Below, in pieces: positions 12,001 to 27,000 of a stretch of DNA of 64,000 bases. A program made the translations under genes and the position numbers. Below the pieces are notes generated by a model. That model had not been told where the DNA came from. It worked only from the letters and a program-made list of their open reading frames with translations, and ran no database searches. Within the stretch, counting starts at the first letter, position 1. Every line of letters starts with the position of its first letter. The stretch is from Sphagnum compactum (lineage: Eukaryota > Bryophyta > Sphagnopsida > Sphagnales): positions 11,966,001 to 12,030,000 of the forward strand of contig OZ234497.1 of NCBI GenBank assembly GCA_965153455.1. Direction: 5' to 3'.

Positions 12001-15000
12001 ACATGCCAAACAAATCTGGGAGGCTGATCTTACCAAGATCTTCAGCATCAGAACATTCATAGCCTTCAGGAGCTGGCTACCATCATCCATCACCAGGACC
12101 CTCTCGTCTAAGAGCCAGAGTAAGAGCTCAGTTATTAGATTGTGCAAAGTCCCTTCCTTGACTCCCCGAGCAAGCTTCTTCACTTGGAATGTCTACAGAA
12201 CATCAGAACAAACTCATCAACTGTCAACAAGGGCAACAATGAGAGAAAGAGGGGAACAAATATGCTGCATACAACTTGTCTATATTGAGAAACTCTGAAC
12301 TGAACTTGTGCACACTCGGAATCTATTTGAGTACGAGGAAGACCAACGTCCCAGATGGTGTTCCATTCCAGACCTTTTCATGAAAACAAATTACACCTGA
12401 TCCCTACTCAAGAGCCATGAACACTGGTGACCTGTCTATGCCAGGCCTGTTGGTTCAAATATGTCAACATCTAGTCTAGAGAGCAGACCTGAGTACTATG
12501 TACACCTCATCTATACTTGCTTATCTCTTAGAGGGGAAATATTACTTCAAACAAAAATCTGCGACAGAGTGACCAGTGCAAACTGATCTTGCCCATGGAA
12601 CATGGTAATCCATGCTCAGCTCACAATTGCCTGAATCCAAAGTCTTATTCTTCAAGGACATTAGAAACAAAGAAGAGAAAATACAAAAAGTGTCATGGTT
12701 GGGTGACATGCTAATGGACAAGGAATACCATAGAATAAGTGTACCTGCATAAGTGTGTTGAGTACATATTTACAAGACCTGGAAGAAGCCCCTGCAAGCC
12801 CCAGATTGAATGTTGTAGTCACCTGCTAAGTCACAATGTTGAAGCTTATTAGATTCTATAGGTACTAACATAGTCATAGCCAACTGACCATAACAGAAGT
12901 GATTACTGATCTACAACATCAGTGATTACATAGGTTTTATCTATGTGAGCATACAACCAAGTGGAACTATCAATAGGCTATTGTGCACCATTCACCTCAT
13001 TCAAGTCTCTCTGAAAGCTGGTTTACAGCAATGTGAGGCAAGAGACTCATTCTCTATTCCAAAGAACTAACTAGAAAATCATCAGCAAAAAAGTCAAGGT
13101 CCAGGAAGCCATCCAATACTAAAGCCTCATGAAAGACAAAATTTATCCCCACCTTAATAAATAAAGTGCTAACGAGAAGATCTGCATCTTTCGTAAGGTC
13201 ATCAAGAGCACCACTATCTGGATCCCCAGCAGCTTTTGCCAGCTCATGACAAACAAGCTTCAACCCATCCACAACCTGCCCATGCAATACAATACAGTGT
13301 TCAGTAATATTTCCCCAGTACTCAAATACCTAAACAGTCAAGCCTGCAAAGGATTTCTGACTTTGGAGACATCCATAGTTGTTTACAGATCTCCTATCCC
13401 ATAATCTACTATTGTCAGCTGGCTCTCAAGAATCATGATACACCTGGGATATTTACCTGCTCTGAAGATGTTGCATTGTTGATTATGTCCAGTGCTTCAT
13501 TCCAGTCTAGTGGACTTGACTGTTGTAAAGATGCATGAGGCACCTCCATCACTGGCACCTCCATGACTGCCTCCCCATATCCATTGCTTGCTCCAAAACT
13601 GAAAGGTTATAGTAGGCAATTATCTTATCATGTTGTGACAGAAGTCTTATCTGCTAAAGAAGAAACCCTAAACTGTACCTATCAACAATCAAAGAATAGC
13701 TCTTGGAAATGCAAAAACTGCAAGCCTTGATGAGACAATTTCGAAGACATACCCAGTGTCCATAGCAGATCGTCTTAGAGAAGATCTTGACTCATCAGAT
13801 CTTGAGTCAATAACTCTCATATCAGATCGTCCCTCACCAGGCCTTCCTTCTCTACGCTTATCCATTTCACGGGCCTGTTATCATGTCAACACAGCTTTGA
13901 CCAATTAGCACATTCAGTTGTTTGAGCTTCATATATACAGAGAAGTTCAAAAACTGATATAGCATCCTACATTGCTCAGTCCTATGTTCTATATTTTACA
14001 CTGACCTTCCACTTGAACTTTTCATCCAGTATTCCCTTCTGTGCACTAGACAATTTTCCAACAAACCTCCAAATGTCATCACCTGCAGGAATACAAAAGT
14101 GAGGTCAAGAAACCAAAAAAAAAACTTGGAAATAAAACAACACCACTTCATTAGCAACATTTTCAATAGCATATCTGTAATCCCACAGCCAAAATGTCTG
14201 AATGGCAACCAAGAAATGCATGGATTCATGTGGGTTTTGAAGATCTTCAGATGGCTACCAAGAACTTTGTATGAAACAGCCAGTGTTGAAAGAGCTGCTT
14301 TGCGAATCTCACTGTCACGTTCCACAATAAATCCTGCAATTGACTGCAGACACTTTGTTGAACCGATAATCTGCATATTACAACCAAAAAAAGTTAATCA
14401 TCACAATTGCTCTCATTGAAGCATAGAGTGACATCCAAATCATTACTGGAAACAATTTTTTGCACCTAATGGTGGATAAAAGTGAAATGCATCCAAACAA
14501 CATGTGGGGATTACCTCAATGCCATATTCCTCTACCATGTATCCAATGGCATCCACACATTCAACCCTTGTTCGGTTGTTCTTGGATCGCAACCCCTCCA
14601 CAACATAGGCAAAAACTTTTGATGGTGGATAGATATGGCAAAGAAGTCTGGTTAACTCACGGATCTTCTCACGAACTTTTTCAATATTATGTCCTGACTG
14701 CAGCCACAACAAGTTGCTTAACTTAACCAACTCTGAAAAGCATTATAACCCAAATATACACAGAACTCAGTATGCCACAGCAAGACAATGTGGTTGGAAA
14801 CAGTCCACCCCATATTTTCATATGTATCGAGAACTTCTCTCCATATGTATAATTTTCAGTCAAACTTCATGTAATTTAGACACGACCTACACTAAAGAGA
14901 TTTCCAATTACATGCTAGTGAAAAGGAAAGAGACCCAACCCTAAAAGACACCAAAAAACTCAGGAGAGATCTGACAATAGCAATAGTCACACCCAACAGC

Positions 15001-18000
15001 AACACATTGTAATGACTGACTAGCATAACACCCCCTCTGACTTCATCATCTCCTGGCAGTGTGTTAATTCAGACAATGAAAGCATAATGTTACCATCAGA
15101 GTGCTATACATTCCATTTCCATCAATAACTGCGAAAACAAAAAAAAATATCAACACGAGTCTCAGACTGAAACCAACATGGTACTGGAATTTGAGGAGCC
15201 ATATACCTTCTCCACCAAGCATGGGATTAAGATGCTTGCTTCATAATCCGTAAGACTATACTCATCATTTCTCAACGCATCCACAAGATCGAAAAGAAAA
15301 TCAATGACCTGCACAGAAAAGTTACATCTCAGCAGGCTATCAACAGTGACAGAGACTCTGACAAAATGACTTCAGTTGCAAATAAACTTTTTCACCTTGA
15401 GAAGACACGTTGTGTTTGATTCAGAGAAGCGAAGAGAACTCCAGCGGAATATAATGTCCAAAACCTCAACAATTTCCTTCACCTGAGAAAGAATTGCCTG
15501 CATGGACATCAACATGTAATGTTCATTTCAATGAAAGCTCAAAAGACTGAAGGCACCAAAGCACAGGATCACATCCAGTTGAAAACCACTATACTCCATT
15601 TGAGGCACACATAGTCTGTGAAAAAAACCTTCTGAAGCAGCTCAAGACCATCAATTTGCTTCTTGAAATCAGGACTTAAGAGCTTGCGGTGCAAGTCCTC
15701 TCGAAAATACTTCACCATGTCTACCTGCAAGAGTCACAAAACAAGTAAGCACTACAACTCACGGAACAGCACAGCAGAAGACCTTCTGAGATGAAAGGTT
15801 CTATTCTACCAAGCATGAAACAGAAACTCATTCTCAGGGAAAAATGAAACTGATGGAGAGAATTCTGATGGAAAGAATCAGAATCCTGGAAGCTATATCT
15901 CCAACTGAATCTCACAGAAAAATTGATCATCTTCACCTCTACATCCTGTGGTTGCTCACGCCTTCCAGCATCTTCAAATTTGAATTTCCGGAATCCTGCT
16001 CTTTCCCTGTCCCCCTGCACACAAATCCAAAACACCACTCAACAGTGTGCACACAACCTGCCTGATGACATCCTAGGAGGTGCACAGTTCTTTGAATAAA
16101 CTTGAGAGCAACATACTACTGGCCATGGCTATAAAAGACCAATATCTATAAGGAATCCAGGTATTTGGTAACTAGTGCTCTATTGCAGACGAAGAAGTAA
16201 AATTAGTCAAAATATCAGATCTAAGTGGGACTGGAAGAACCCACATTTTTCTGTGATGCTGATAGAGAAAATTGCTGCATTGGAGTTGCAGTCTGCAAAG
16301 GACACCTATAAAGAAAGATTTGGTCATAAATGTGAGGTGCACCTTATGGGAGTCAGTTAAGTTGCAAACTGCCTATCCTTTTAAACTTAAAGGGTAGTAT
16401 TAGACTCACTTAATTCTGTTGATGTAATTAGTTAGGGTAGCTAATTTTGTCACTAGCATTGGCCAATCTATAAAAAGATCCAAGGTACTTATGCTCCTTC
16501 AACCCAATCAGGGGCCCAGGGGTTCAAGCTTTCATTGGCCCAATGGTTCAACCTTTTGAGTTTGCCTCAGGCTTAAAACCTAGAGGAGACATGGTTGCAG
16601 AGCTTGAACCTCACGGGCTTTATCATAAGTTATTAATGAGCTGTTGAGAACTAGAGGGTGTTTGTTTATTAAGACCAATTGTGAAAAAAACAATGAGATG
16701 AGGGATGTGAGGTGCACCTTACGGGAGTCTTTTAAGTTGAAGAGGGCCTGTCCTTGAAGTGCAATGTCAGTAGCATCAGCAGATGAAGCAAGTGCTGTCT
16801 TTATCAGCCTCGTGCCTGAAGGTCTCTGTTCAGAGGCATTTTACAGGGGAGTCAACTCCAAACACCACAAAACATGCAATGCACAGGAGATACAGTAATC
16901 CACACACTCTTCTCATTCTGCATGTCAATCCTTATAAGAGGTAGCTTACAGCAGTTGCTCCACGGGCTAGTGTGGTAGATGATCGACCAGAGCCACGCTC
17001 TCCTGAATTGGAAACCACTCCTCTACTGCCAGACTTGGGTCCCAACATGGTAGAGCCTGAATCATCTGCTGCAACAATGCACATGATTTGGAGTAAATTG
17101 GTGAAGTAGTTCTTTCACAGGCTTTGGACTAAATGTTTTGTTCCCCCTCAGAACACCAAGACTATTCTTAACATGTGGACCCCTAAAGAATCTTGAAATC
17201 TCCAAATCTATAGCTATCGGACCAATCCTCTTCAAAGACTGTGCATTAACTAGGAACCTCCAAGGTCTAAAGTTTCAACCAATGCCTACAGAACAATAGG
17301 TCATAAGGCTGATACAAACTGGCTAAGCTATCATTGGCTACTCCTTTATTTAACAATTGTAACCATGGTCAGAGCAGTCATATTTTATTGGATTCACACT
17401 TTGCATTCCACCCATTTAGCAAAAAAAATCTACAAATGTCTGAAAACAACAATTTTATTCAGAATTTTCAAGTCAATCTAACAAAATTAATGTGCTTGGA
17501 AGTAGAGCTCAAAACAAATTGAGAAGTGAAGGACCTGGTCTTCTTCATAAGGTCAGATTATTAGTAAGCTCCTCCACAAAACTAATTGGGACCAAGCCAA
17601 ACCTAATGCAGACCAAACACATTTCCTTCCTTAATCTACTCAGCTACTACTCACCTTATTTGTTCATGAGTTCTGGAGCAGATTGTGAAGCTTCTTCCCT
17701 TTTATAATCTCTTTCTAATCAAGCTATCAACCAACTGATTTGAGTAACCTTTAAGAGCTGACAAGATGGGTTTCTTTGCACTTACCAAGGGATCTTTGAT
17801 GGTCAAACACAGATTGAAGTGCTTGAAGTGCAGAACCCTGGATGCCCTTAGCTGCCTTCATCACCTGGTATGGAGACAAATTTTGTTTAGCAACAGATCT
17901 CTTGATGTAGTCACTATGCAGAAAATGCTCACCTTGATTTGTAAGGACAGAAATCACAATTCCAACATCAACTATCCTACAGTTTTGCTGCATCACTACG

Positions 18001-21000
18001 GTGCATATGTCAATGGCTGAGGGAATGAGTACACAACCAAAAATATCCAAACATAATCCATTCCTTCCTATACTAAACCCTAAAGGAACATACCTGTCCA
18101 AGGTCAAGAACCTTTATAATCTCCATCAAAAGAGCCTCTGAGTCCTTCCGAATGTCCCCAGACTTGTCCTACACATTGTCATTAGAGCTTCCAACGTTTA
18201 CATTGTAGAATCCCCTAAAATTCAAGGTATGTGAGAAACATCCTGAACTTTTATAAGTAAACCAGATAGGTTGAAGAATAACACTTGGATGGATGCGTTG
18301 TTGGGACCCCCTCTTCCCCTCTTCCAAATTATCACTTTGCTAGATTCACTTGTTCCATATTTTCTTCTCATTTACAGCCAAAAGTGAGCTTCAAGTAGTA
18401 AAAGAGGGTTAATAAACATGTATTAATGCAAAACCAAAATATACCTGCAAGCCAATGGAGATAGGTTTGACCAGCTGTAACAATCCAGACTGATCACTAT
18501 GCTTATCAATGTGCCTTGTCACCCACTCAAAGAGATCTTTGCGGCCTTCTGCACAGATCTTTGGATCCGCAAGAGCTGGAATAACATATGGAAGCTGCAA
18601 ACATACGTACAATGCTCAAGAGCCTTCCATTGGGAACATCAATCAACTGTCAAAGAGGAGAATTAAAAATTTAACTCATCACCACCCATGGAGGAGGTTT
18701 AACAGAAGATTGAACACTAACCAGCTTATCCAGTTGCAGAACAAGAACCCAAGCATCTAGGGTCTTCGTTACTGCTTCTCGAACCACTTTCTTATTATCA
18801 CCAAGGCACTTCAGCACGTCAGCCATAATTCCCTGTAAACAGTACAACAGACTACTCTTCAAAACAAATTCCTGTAGTGAACAAGTTTTCAGCTCACAAT
18901 CCAATCAGAAAGGCATGCCTACAGTAAATCCTGCAACATATATAATCAAACCTACAAGTAAATGAACCCATGAAGCCATGGTCATGGCAACAGGGTTAAG
19001 CATCCATAAACAAAATCACAGCTATTGAGAGAAGAACCTTGCTATGCTTGTCAATTGCAGGACCCATTGCTGCTGCCATAAACCCCAGAGTGCCTAGTGT
19101 CACAGTGACTAGGTTTTTGTTTGAATCATAAAGCCTTGCCTTCAATGCCATAAAAAGCTCCCCTACAGAAAACAATTCCAAGTATTACTACTGAGAGAAT
19201 TCCAACTGTGGCAGCAAGTGATTGGATAATGATATTGGATGCTATGTATGGTGATCTGAAGCTCACAAGGACACCCTATGCTTGTGAGGTCCTGAACAAT
19301 GTCATCAGTGTCATCAGTATTCCAATCACTTCATGTCATGGAGTTTTGTATTGATGGCAGACTAATGTGAATGACAAAGAAGGGCCAAAGTGATGATTCC
19401 CAAAGCCAAGTTGTGTGAATGGTATTTAAAAATTACCCAGTCAATGCCTTCTGAACTAAGATTACCTGTTCCAGTTGGCTGAATTCTTCTGTTTGCTTCC
19501 TCCAATATCGTATTTACTACCTCCAGAGATTCTTGCCGAGCCTATGCACAAAATACCACAAAGCAACCAACCTGAAACAAAAGTAGACTTCTGAGAAACT
19601 ACAATAGTTTTCACAATAACTGTATCCATGATTTATACACAGAGAGTGCCCCAAACAAAGCGTTAACATCAAAAGCACACGAACCTTGATCATCCACATT
19701 TGCAGAATCTCAAGTGTTCTCAAGAAGAGAGATACCTTCCAGTCAGGACTATTCATGTTTTTCAATAATGATGCAGTCAACTTCCCACTGATATCTTCAC
19801 GAGGTAATCCATCAGTACCACCAGATGGCACAGAGTTGTCTGCATTTCGAATTGTTCTCTTTGATGCTACAGCAGGTCCCTAAGAAAAACCCAATTCCAA
19901 GATTCAATGCACCAGACAAAACCTTTCCTCAACTCAAAAGGAAAACAATGGAAGATTTCCTGCAAGAACAACAAAACTACTTCAGCAGTAGGAGAAATAC
20001 CTCATAGGGATTCTTCTCAATCTCAACATCAATTGCACCTTGAAGAGTTGGTTTCAAATCATTCAGGAAACCCTTAATGTCTGCAGATCCAGAGAACCCT
20101 CTGTTAATCAACAGATCATATCAATGGCAGGTCACTGACTGAAAAAAGTTCAACCTGGTCAAAGATTTAGTTGTTGTAAAACCTGGGCCTAGGTATCTGT
20201 GGAGGACCCCAATCAATTTCACAGATGCATTTCGAGCTGCAGGAGTACTTGACTGCAGTCCATTATCCTTGGCGAAGTTGATGAGATCCTGAAAAAAACC
20301 AGGACATTTCAAAGCAGACTTCAGTAACCTTCAAGGCCAAAGAAAGATATCAGAAAACAATCCCTGATACAAACTTACCATTGTTTCATTCAAGGGACAT
20401 ATGTTAAGGTCATGGCATGCAAGCCTTCTGCTCAGGTGTCTACTGATCAGGTTTTTGTTGGTGGTAAGGAGAGTGGAGTTGGATATTGTCAGAGTTAAAA
20501 ACTGAACAAAGATTCAATTGCAGGGTATAAACCATATACACCAGGCAGATAACAAGAAACCATATAACCCAGGGTTGAGCCCAGGTTCTTTGCCATTTTC
20601 AGCTTCAGCAAGTTCTAGGAAAGAGAAAAAGAAGCAAGTCAAGGAACACATAGACTATCTGAAGCAGGCAGAATTTTTTTTTTAAAAGCTTCAAAAGGCC
20701 CTTGCTAGAACAGCAGCCATTCCCTCAGAGCTTGAAGAAAAAAAACAAAGATACAAAGAGGAGGAACAACTTCTTGATGAAGAAGGGTCTGCCCTTGCTG
20801 AGGCTGTGGCTCTGCAGGCTGATACTACCAATGGCAGCTAGCTCATAACACTATAATCATTAGAAACTGCTCCAAGTAGCAATGATCAAAGCTCCAAGTA
20901 GTCTGCAACATAGTTTTAGTCTCCTGGAAAGGAGCTTCACACCTTCAGCGGAAGGTGGCTAATACCGAAATCTTCAACAGCTGTCACCATCCAGCTCAGC

Positions 21001-24000
21001 CCTTCACAAAGCACCTTGGGATTTTTGTGCTCTTTCATAATCTTAAAAAGCTGAAACAGAAACAGCACTTCATAAGTTCTTCAGCCCTTCAAATGCTGGA
21101 AACATCTTCATTGGCCTTCAGAGGGGAACTAGATAAATGATGATGTACTGTTGAACAATATAAGATCCAAATCCACAAATAATCAGCCCACACCAACTTT
21201 TAGCAGATGGTAAGGGATACTGGCTGAGTACCCTAGTGAACAAGAAATTTGGCCCCACAGCTTCACAGAATGTTGTGAGGCACTTTGTAACTTGCATCCT
21301 TGTTTTTAGGTCTGCCACCCTCTCCACCACTCCTGGCAAACCAAACAAACAACTATCATTCATCACTCATACAGCATGCAGCAGTAAGTCAAGAATATGA
21401 CAAAGACATGGAGCAAAACTCGTTCATTGAAACTTAAAAGGATTCAAGACAATTGCTGAAGGCAAACATTCACCTGCAAGACATAAGACCACACAACGTT
21501 TTGAGAAGTTTGTAGCAGTCTGTGCAATATGGGTAACCACTTCAATTGCCTTCTGTTGTACCTGTACATTCAGACATATCCAAAGCCGGATAAATTTCAA
21601 AGAGTTTTCAAGAACACTTAATTGGTGAATCTCTAAGGGAGAGATGTACAACTGAATGAACAGACCATCAAAAATTATAAAAACAGATGAAAGTAACAGG
21701 ACAGCTACTCCTATCTTGTGGACAACCAATAAAGTGTCTACAAACATAGAAAATTCTAGCCACCACTTACTAGAAACTGTTGAACTTAAATCTTACTTGA
21801 ACATTCTTCTCAGACCAGCCTGGTAAAACACAGAGAAGCCGGATTAGGAGCTCTGCGTGTGTATCCAATTCAGTCATCCCTTCAACGGTTTCTTTTAAAG
21901 AAGAAATTGCTGCACCCACAGATGGCAAGTCACATTAATATAGAAAAGGACTGCTCCTCATCATGTTGAGACATACAACATCTAAACCTTCAGGACTACC
22001 CTCCAAGATCAAGCACTGCTCATGGTAACTTACATTGATTCCAAGCTACTTACATTAACATGCATCTAACCTATCCCCTTGACATAAGAACAGCAACTGG
22101 ATGTACCATTTATTCCAAGTGAAAGGAAACCCACCATCAAGACGCTCCTTCCAGATAGCACTCTTCAGGTTGGTGATCACATCTGGTTCAAGAAGAACCC
22201 CAATTCTGGACTCAATCTCTTCCAAACTCATATCTGAAGGCTGAAATCCAATGCCCAACCAGTGATAAAAATATAACTCCTTAGTCCCAATTTTTTGGGC
22301 CTTGTCCTACACCCAATAGCTTTGATCGCAGAAAGTAATTGTACTTAGATGGATCAACGGAACCACACCCTCCACCCCCCCCCCTGAATGCATAAAACCC
22401 TGCATCAATAAGCAAAAACAACTCCCATTACCTCTATATCCTCAGCCATATCATTCAGCTGGCTCTTGCTTGGGCCTGAAATTCCATCTCCTTTCTTTCC
22501 CACACCTGTGCCCGGTCTAGCAACTGCAGCCTTTTTGACAACCTGAGAATCCCACCAAGCTCTCTTTCATAAAAAGGAACCAGAAAACCTGCTACAAAAA
22601 CAAACTGCAAGTTTGTCCATGATGCTGTAATTGCCAATGGACAATATTACACTATTAAGTTTCAGCCAATCCAGATGCATGACTGTAACAACTGTGCTGG
22701 AAAAAGGCATGGCTTTTGCCACCAGACGGCTACGTTTTTGTTAAGAGCTCCAAATGTATTAATCAGGTTGACTAACTCTATTTAATCTACCAGAATGATA
22801 TGACAGCCAGCATTTCACTCCAAACAGTCTCTGGAAGTTGCAGTATCTTATCCTGAAAAAACTGTTGTATGTGCAATTTTCACATTTTGGAGGGCATGAA
22901 CAAACTTACTGCTGGCTGAATTATAGGTCGTTTGCCAGACAACAAGCTTGCTGCAGACCTCTTCCCACCAATTTCAGCCACCTGATTAGCATGGCCACTT
23001 CAGCAGAGTACAGACCTATCCTTTATCACAATTGAACCAGAAGATTAAGCAGAGCCACAACCCCTTCCACCCTCCCCTTGTAGAAAAATGCCAGCATAGT
23101 CCCTTTCACAATGCCCATCAAAAGCCCAGAAAGCAGATAATCTTCAACACTGGGACACCAGCAGTCAAATAAAATGGAACATTTGAACATTCTCTACCTA
23201 CCACCAACAAAGTAGGGCCTAATCCTCCACCATGAATTTGTCTATGACCAATAAAACAGTCACCAAGTCAAAGACTTACATCATCTGTTGAAATTTTACT
23301 TCCGTCAGATACTTGAGCTCTTGAGAACACTGTCAATACCAAAATCCACAACACCTTGAAAGGCTTAGCTGTAAGGAGAATTGCTGACAACCACAAATTT
23401 CAAGTACTTGGCATCAAAAAAAAGCATAACAAACAATGCCACATTCCTATTAGGCTCTGTTGTTGAAGATGGTGCAAGACCTGGACCAGCTGAAACAGCT
23501 ACATCCCCTCCAGGACCAATCATCTCAATAAGCTTCTTCTTCCGCACATCATCCAGCTTCTCCAATGACCTTTCGAGCGGCTTCATGCCTACCATCTGGA
23601 AATACTTAAAAATTTAGAAACATGAATTCCTGACCTGACTAGTTAGAAAAGCTTCACTACAAACCAAATTGACTCCTCGACAGACAGAAAAAAACTGAAC
23701 ATCCGAAGACAAAACTAAGCCTGGAAAAACCCTAAACCCTAAACCCAAGACAATAACTAAGAAGCAGATTTGAGACCAACACATATAAAATTAACAAACT
23801 TCAGAGATTCTCAAAAATGACTCACCTTTGCAATTGCAGCAAGAACCAGGAATGCAGCATCACGAACTTCTGGAGAGCCATCATTCAAACACTGCTCACA
23901 GCTCCAGTGTGAGATATGTTAGAACAACAAAGGTAAGCACATTGTGTCTAAGTTGAGAAAAGGAAAGCTGCTGGTTGGAATCATCAGGTGCACTCTGACA

Positions 24001-27000
24001 TCAAGGTCACACATCCAAGATGTTCTCACCTCCATTGAGATGGGCACATAATCCTTGTGCAGCTTCAGTACAGTTGCTTTGTTACTGGACTCAATTGAAT
24101 TTGCAACCCAGGTAAGGCATGATGCTCGTACCAAAGGAACTTTATTTTTGGTGGCAACTTTCACTTCTGCAAGGATGCGTGACACCCCACCTTCAATCAG
24201 TTACCAACTAACAAATCACCATACAGCAGAAAGGACTGGCTTGACTTGAAATATGTGTAAAGAAAAATACCAATTGCCAACCCTACATATTGCACACACT
24301 CACAGAAACTTAAAACAGAGAACAACTCTGTCAGTTATGTCTGCAATATGTAACATCCCCAGCTGCAGAGTTAAAAGGTTGCTCCAATCAGCAATATGCT
24401 GTCCTTACACTCAGAAGGCTTGAAAAAACTTGCCTTCAACAACTTCAGTGAGTAAAATGCACCCATTCTTGTGCAACTCATTGAGTGTTAATGTCAATGC
24501 CTCCACCATAACCTGCTTCTTCTCTTTTAGCTTATCCTGTGCACACAACCAAGATGATACACCCTTGTCATGACCCTAAGTAACAGAGCTCAGTTCTGCT
24601 GCTTCCAGCTGATCTCGTCAAAATATGCATATCTGACAGCTAGTAGCATTCTCTAGATGTATGATAGAGGAAAATCACTGCTGGACAAGGTGAAAGCAAG
24701 AAAATTTGGGCATCAACAAAAACCAATTAAAATAGTGGTCCAGTTTAATGATCTGGGGTGAAAACTTACCAAGAGCACAGGTAGTAGCAGCCTTGCTCCA
24801 GCAGTAAAGTCCTTTCGAAGACCACTTGCCAAGTTGCCAATTGCTTGTACTGCTTCAACAGCAACAGCTAAATTCACATCCCCGACAAGCTGAGCAAGCA
24901 AAATAGAGGGATTAGTTTTTGAATCAGATGAACAATATGATCTACAAGCTCCAGATTCTTCTATAGGAACATAAAATGAACTCTGACACCACAAACTTGT
25001 CTTCCTTAAGATCCAAAATCCTATCAAGAGGAGGCCAGTTTCTTGCATTATATTTACCAACCAAAGGTAGCCATCAAAAGCTGCACTCATGGCAATAGGG
25101 TAGGCAACAAGGAAGTAGCCCTCCAGAGGTTTCCAAAATGGTGGAAGGTGGACAGCTAGTGCTACTTTACCTATCTATAAGGTTGCAGAGTAAAATCCAC
25201 TACTTTGCAGGATAAAAACTTTGGTATTGATGGGCTGGAAGTGGATTGAAAACAAGTATTGTTTGTTGTGCTCAAGATGTGTTCCTGCTATATTGGAACT
25301 GGACCAAGATACTATACCAGCCAGATAAAATCTCTATGTCATGAGGACAAAACAATCCAAGTATCCTCCATTCAGGCTCCAGCTCAAACATCAACAAGTG
25401 GTGCATAGTAGGTCAAAAACCCAATTTTCAGGAAGCTTTCCAGTAACCACACGCAGCTTCGAGAGAATGCCTATTCAAGGCTGCCAAGGAAGCAGGCCTA
25501 TTATTGCCCGAAAGGAGACACCGCAACTACTGGAACAGACAATGTACAGCAGGGACAATGAAAAATACTTACTTTTTTTAGACATCGAGAGACTTCTGTG
25601 TAGTCACCAGTACAAAGCCTTTTAGCTGAGGCAAGTTTAGTAAGCTCTGCCACTGCATCTCGCCTGTCTGACCACTTTGTAGCTTTCTGGACAACATGAA
25701 ACCACCTTAAGACCCACTAATATTGCAAAGGTTAACTGGGTAAATATCAATTCACTGAAGCAATGCAGGTGAGAAATCCTGCCAGGACTGACACTGACCA
25801 TACCATTCCACAAAACACCTACTCCAATCTCTCCAATATGTTTAGCTAAATTGCTGCCCATACTGCCACTACTTGTACTGAAACTTGCAAGCACACGTAC
25901 ACAGTACACGCTGACCATTACTTCATGTAAAACAACCCAATAAGAAGGGATTGAACTTACCACTCCCTCCCAAAAGACAGATTTGCTAAGAGGTGTCAAA
26001 ATATCCACAGGGTCAACTAATTCATATTCATCAATGTCCTGCAAACCTGACATGAACATAAGTAACATATTAGCACAAATGTGGAAAATGACAGAAAGCA
26101 CACACTCCAACAAGTTCAGAAAACTCTCAAAGACATTAGCAAATGGGACTTGTTACCACTACTTGGAGCATCATCTGAGGGCTTTGAGTTTTCTGCAGCT
26201 GTCACTGCAGCTTGTTCAACTTCCAAAGCTTGCTCTGACCTGAAATCAACAAGGCCAGCAAATGAATAACTAACACAGTCATACAGCCACTGACACAATG
26301 CAATACTTACTTGAGTACAAGCAAATTCCAACATCTATGATACTAAACCCTTAAAACTTATGAAGTCAACCTAAACAACTAAACAGTAGAGAAAGAGCAC
26401 CTAATTTTGCGGGTAGGTTTAGAGCCAACGACAACGTTGTCCACTTCCATCTCAAGTTCCTTTTTCTGCAACAAAAAACAGCAGCAAATCAACAAGCACA
26501 TCAAGATAAAAAGGGGAAGGGATAAACAGAAACTTGCAGATGCAAAACCAAAACCTGCCTACAATTCATGAGATACAGCATCACACAAGGGTAATGAGCT
26601 GAACCAGATGAGTCTTTCCTACCATTGTGTCTCGCATCTTGTCAAATAAGATATTTTTGACTGCATCCTTTCCGATCCAGCGACAAAGCTCAATTGTTAA
26701 GCCTTTTGCACATGCTCTAACATTCTGGTCTTGATGATCAAACAGCTCCGGAAGCATCTTCATGATCCGCTTTGGAGGAACCACTTTGGTTCCAAATGCA
26801 CTGGCATCAAAAGGAGTCCAAACAATATAAGCAAAGCAGAAGCTCAGGTCTTCGAGATTCAGAATTGTACAATTTAACTGCGGAATCCATACCTAACAGC
26901 CAAGTACATCGCATCAATAGCAGGCACAACTGCCTTAGCCAGCTTTGCTTTCACAGCCTTCTCCATGGCATCCTGCAGACAGCAGCAGTCAAATTGTCAG

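Noticed and set aside
16500-16570. GGTTCAA-type words in MOR1 intron 33 suggesting a tRNA-derived SINE
   Set aside because: No A box, no cloverleaf and no target duplication could be seen.
20570-20848. Processed retrogene interpretation of the coiled-coil copy
   Set aside because: Similarity continues past the splice donor into intron sequence and no poly(A) tail or target duplication is evident.
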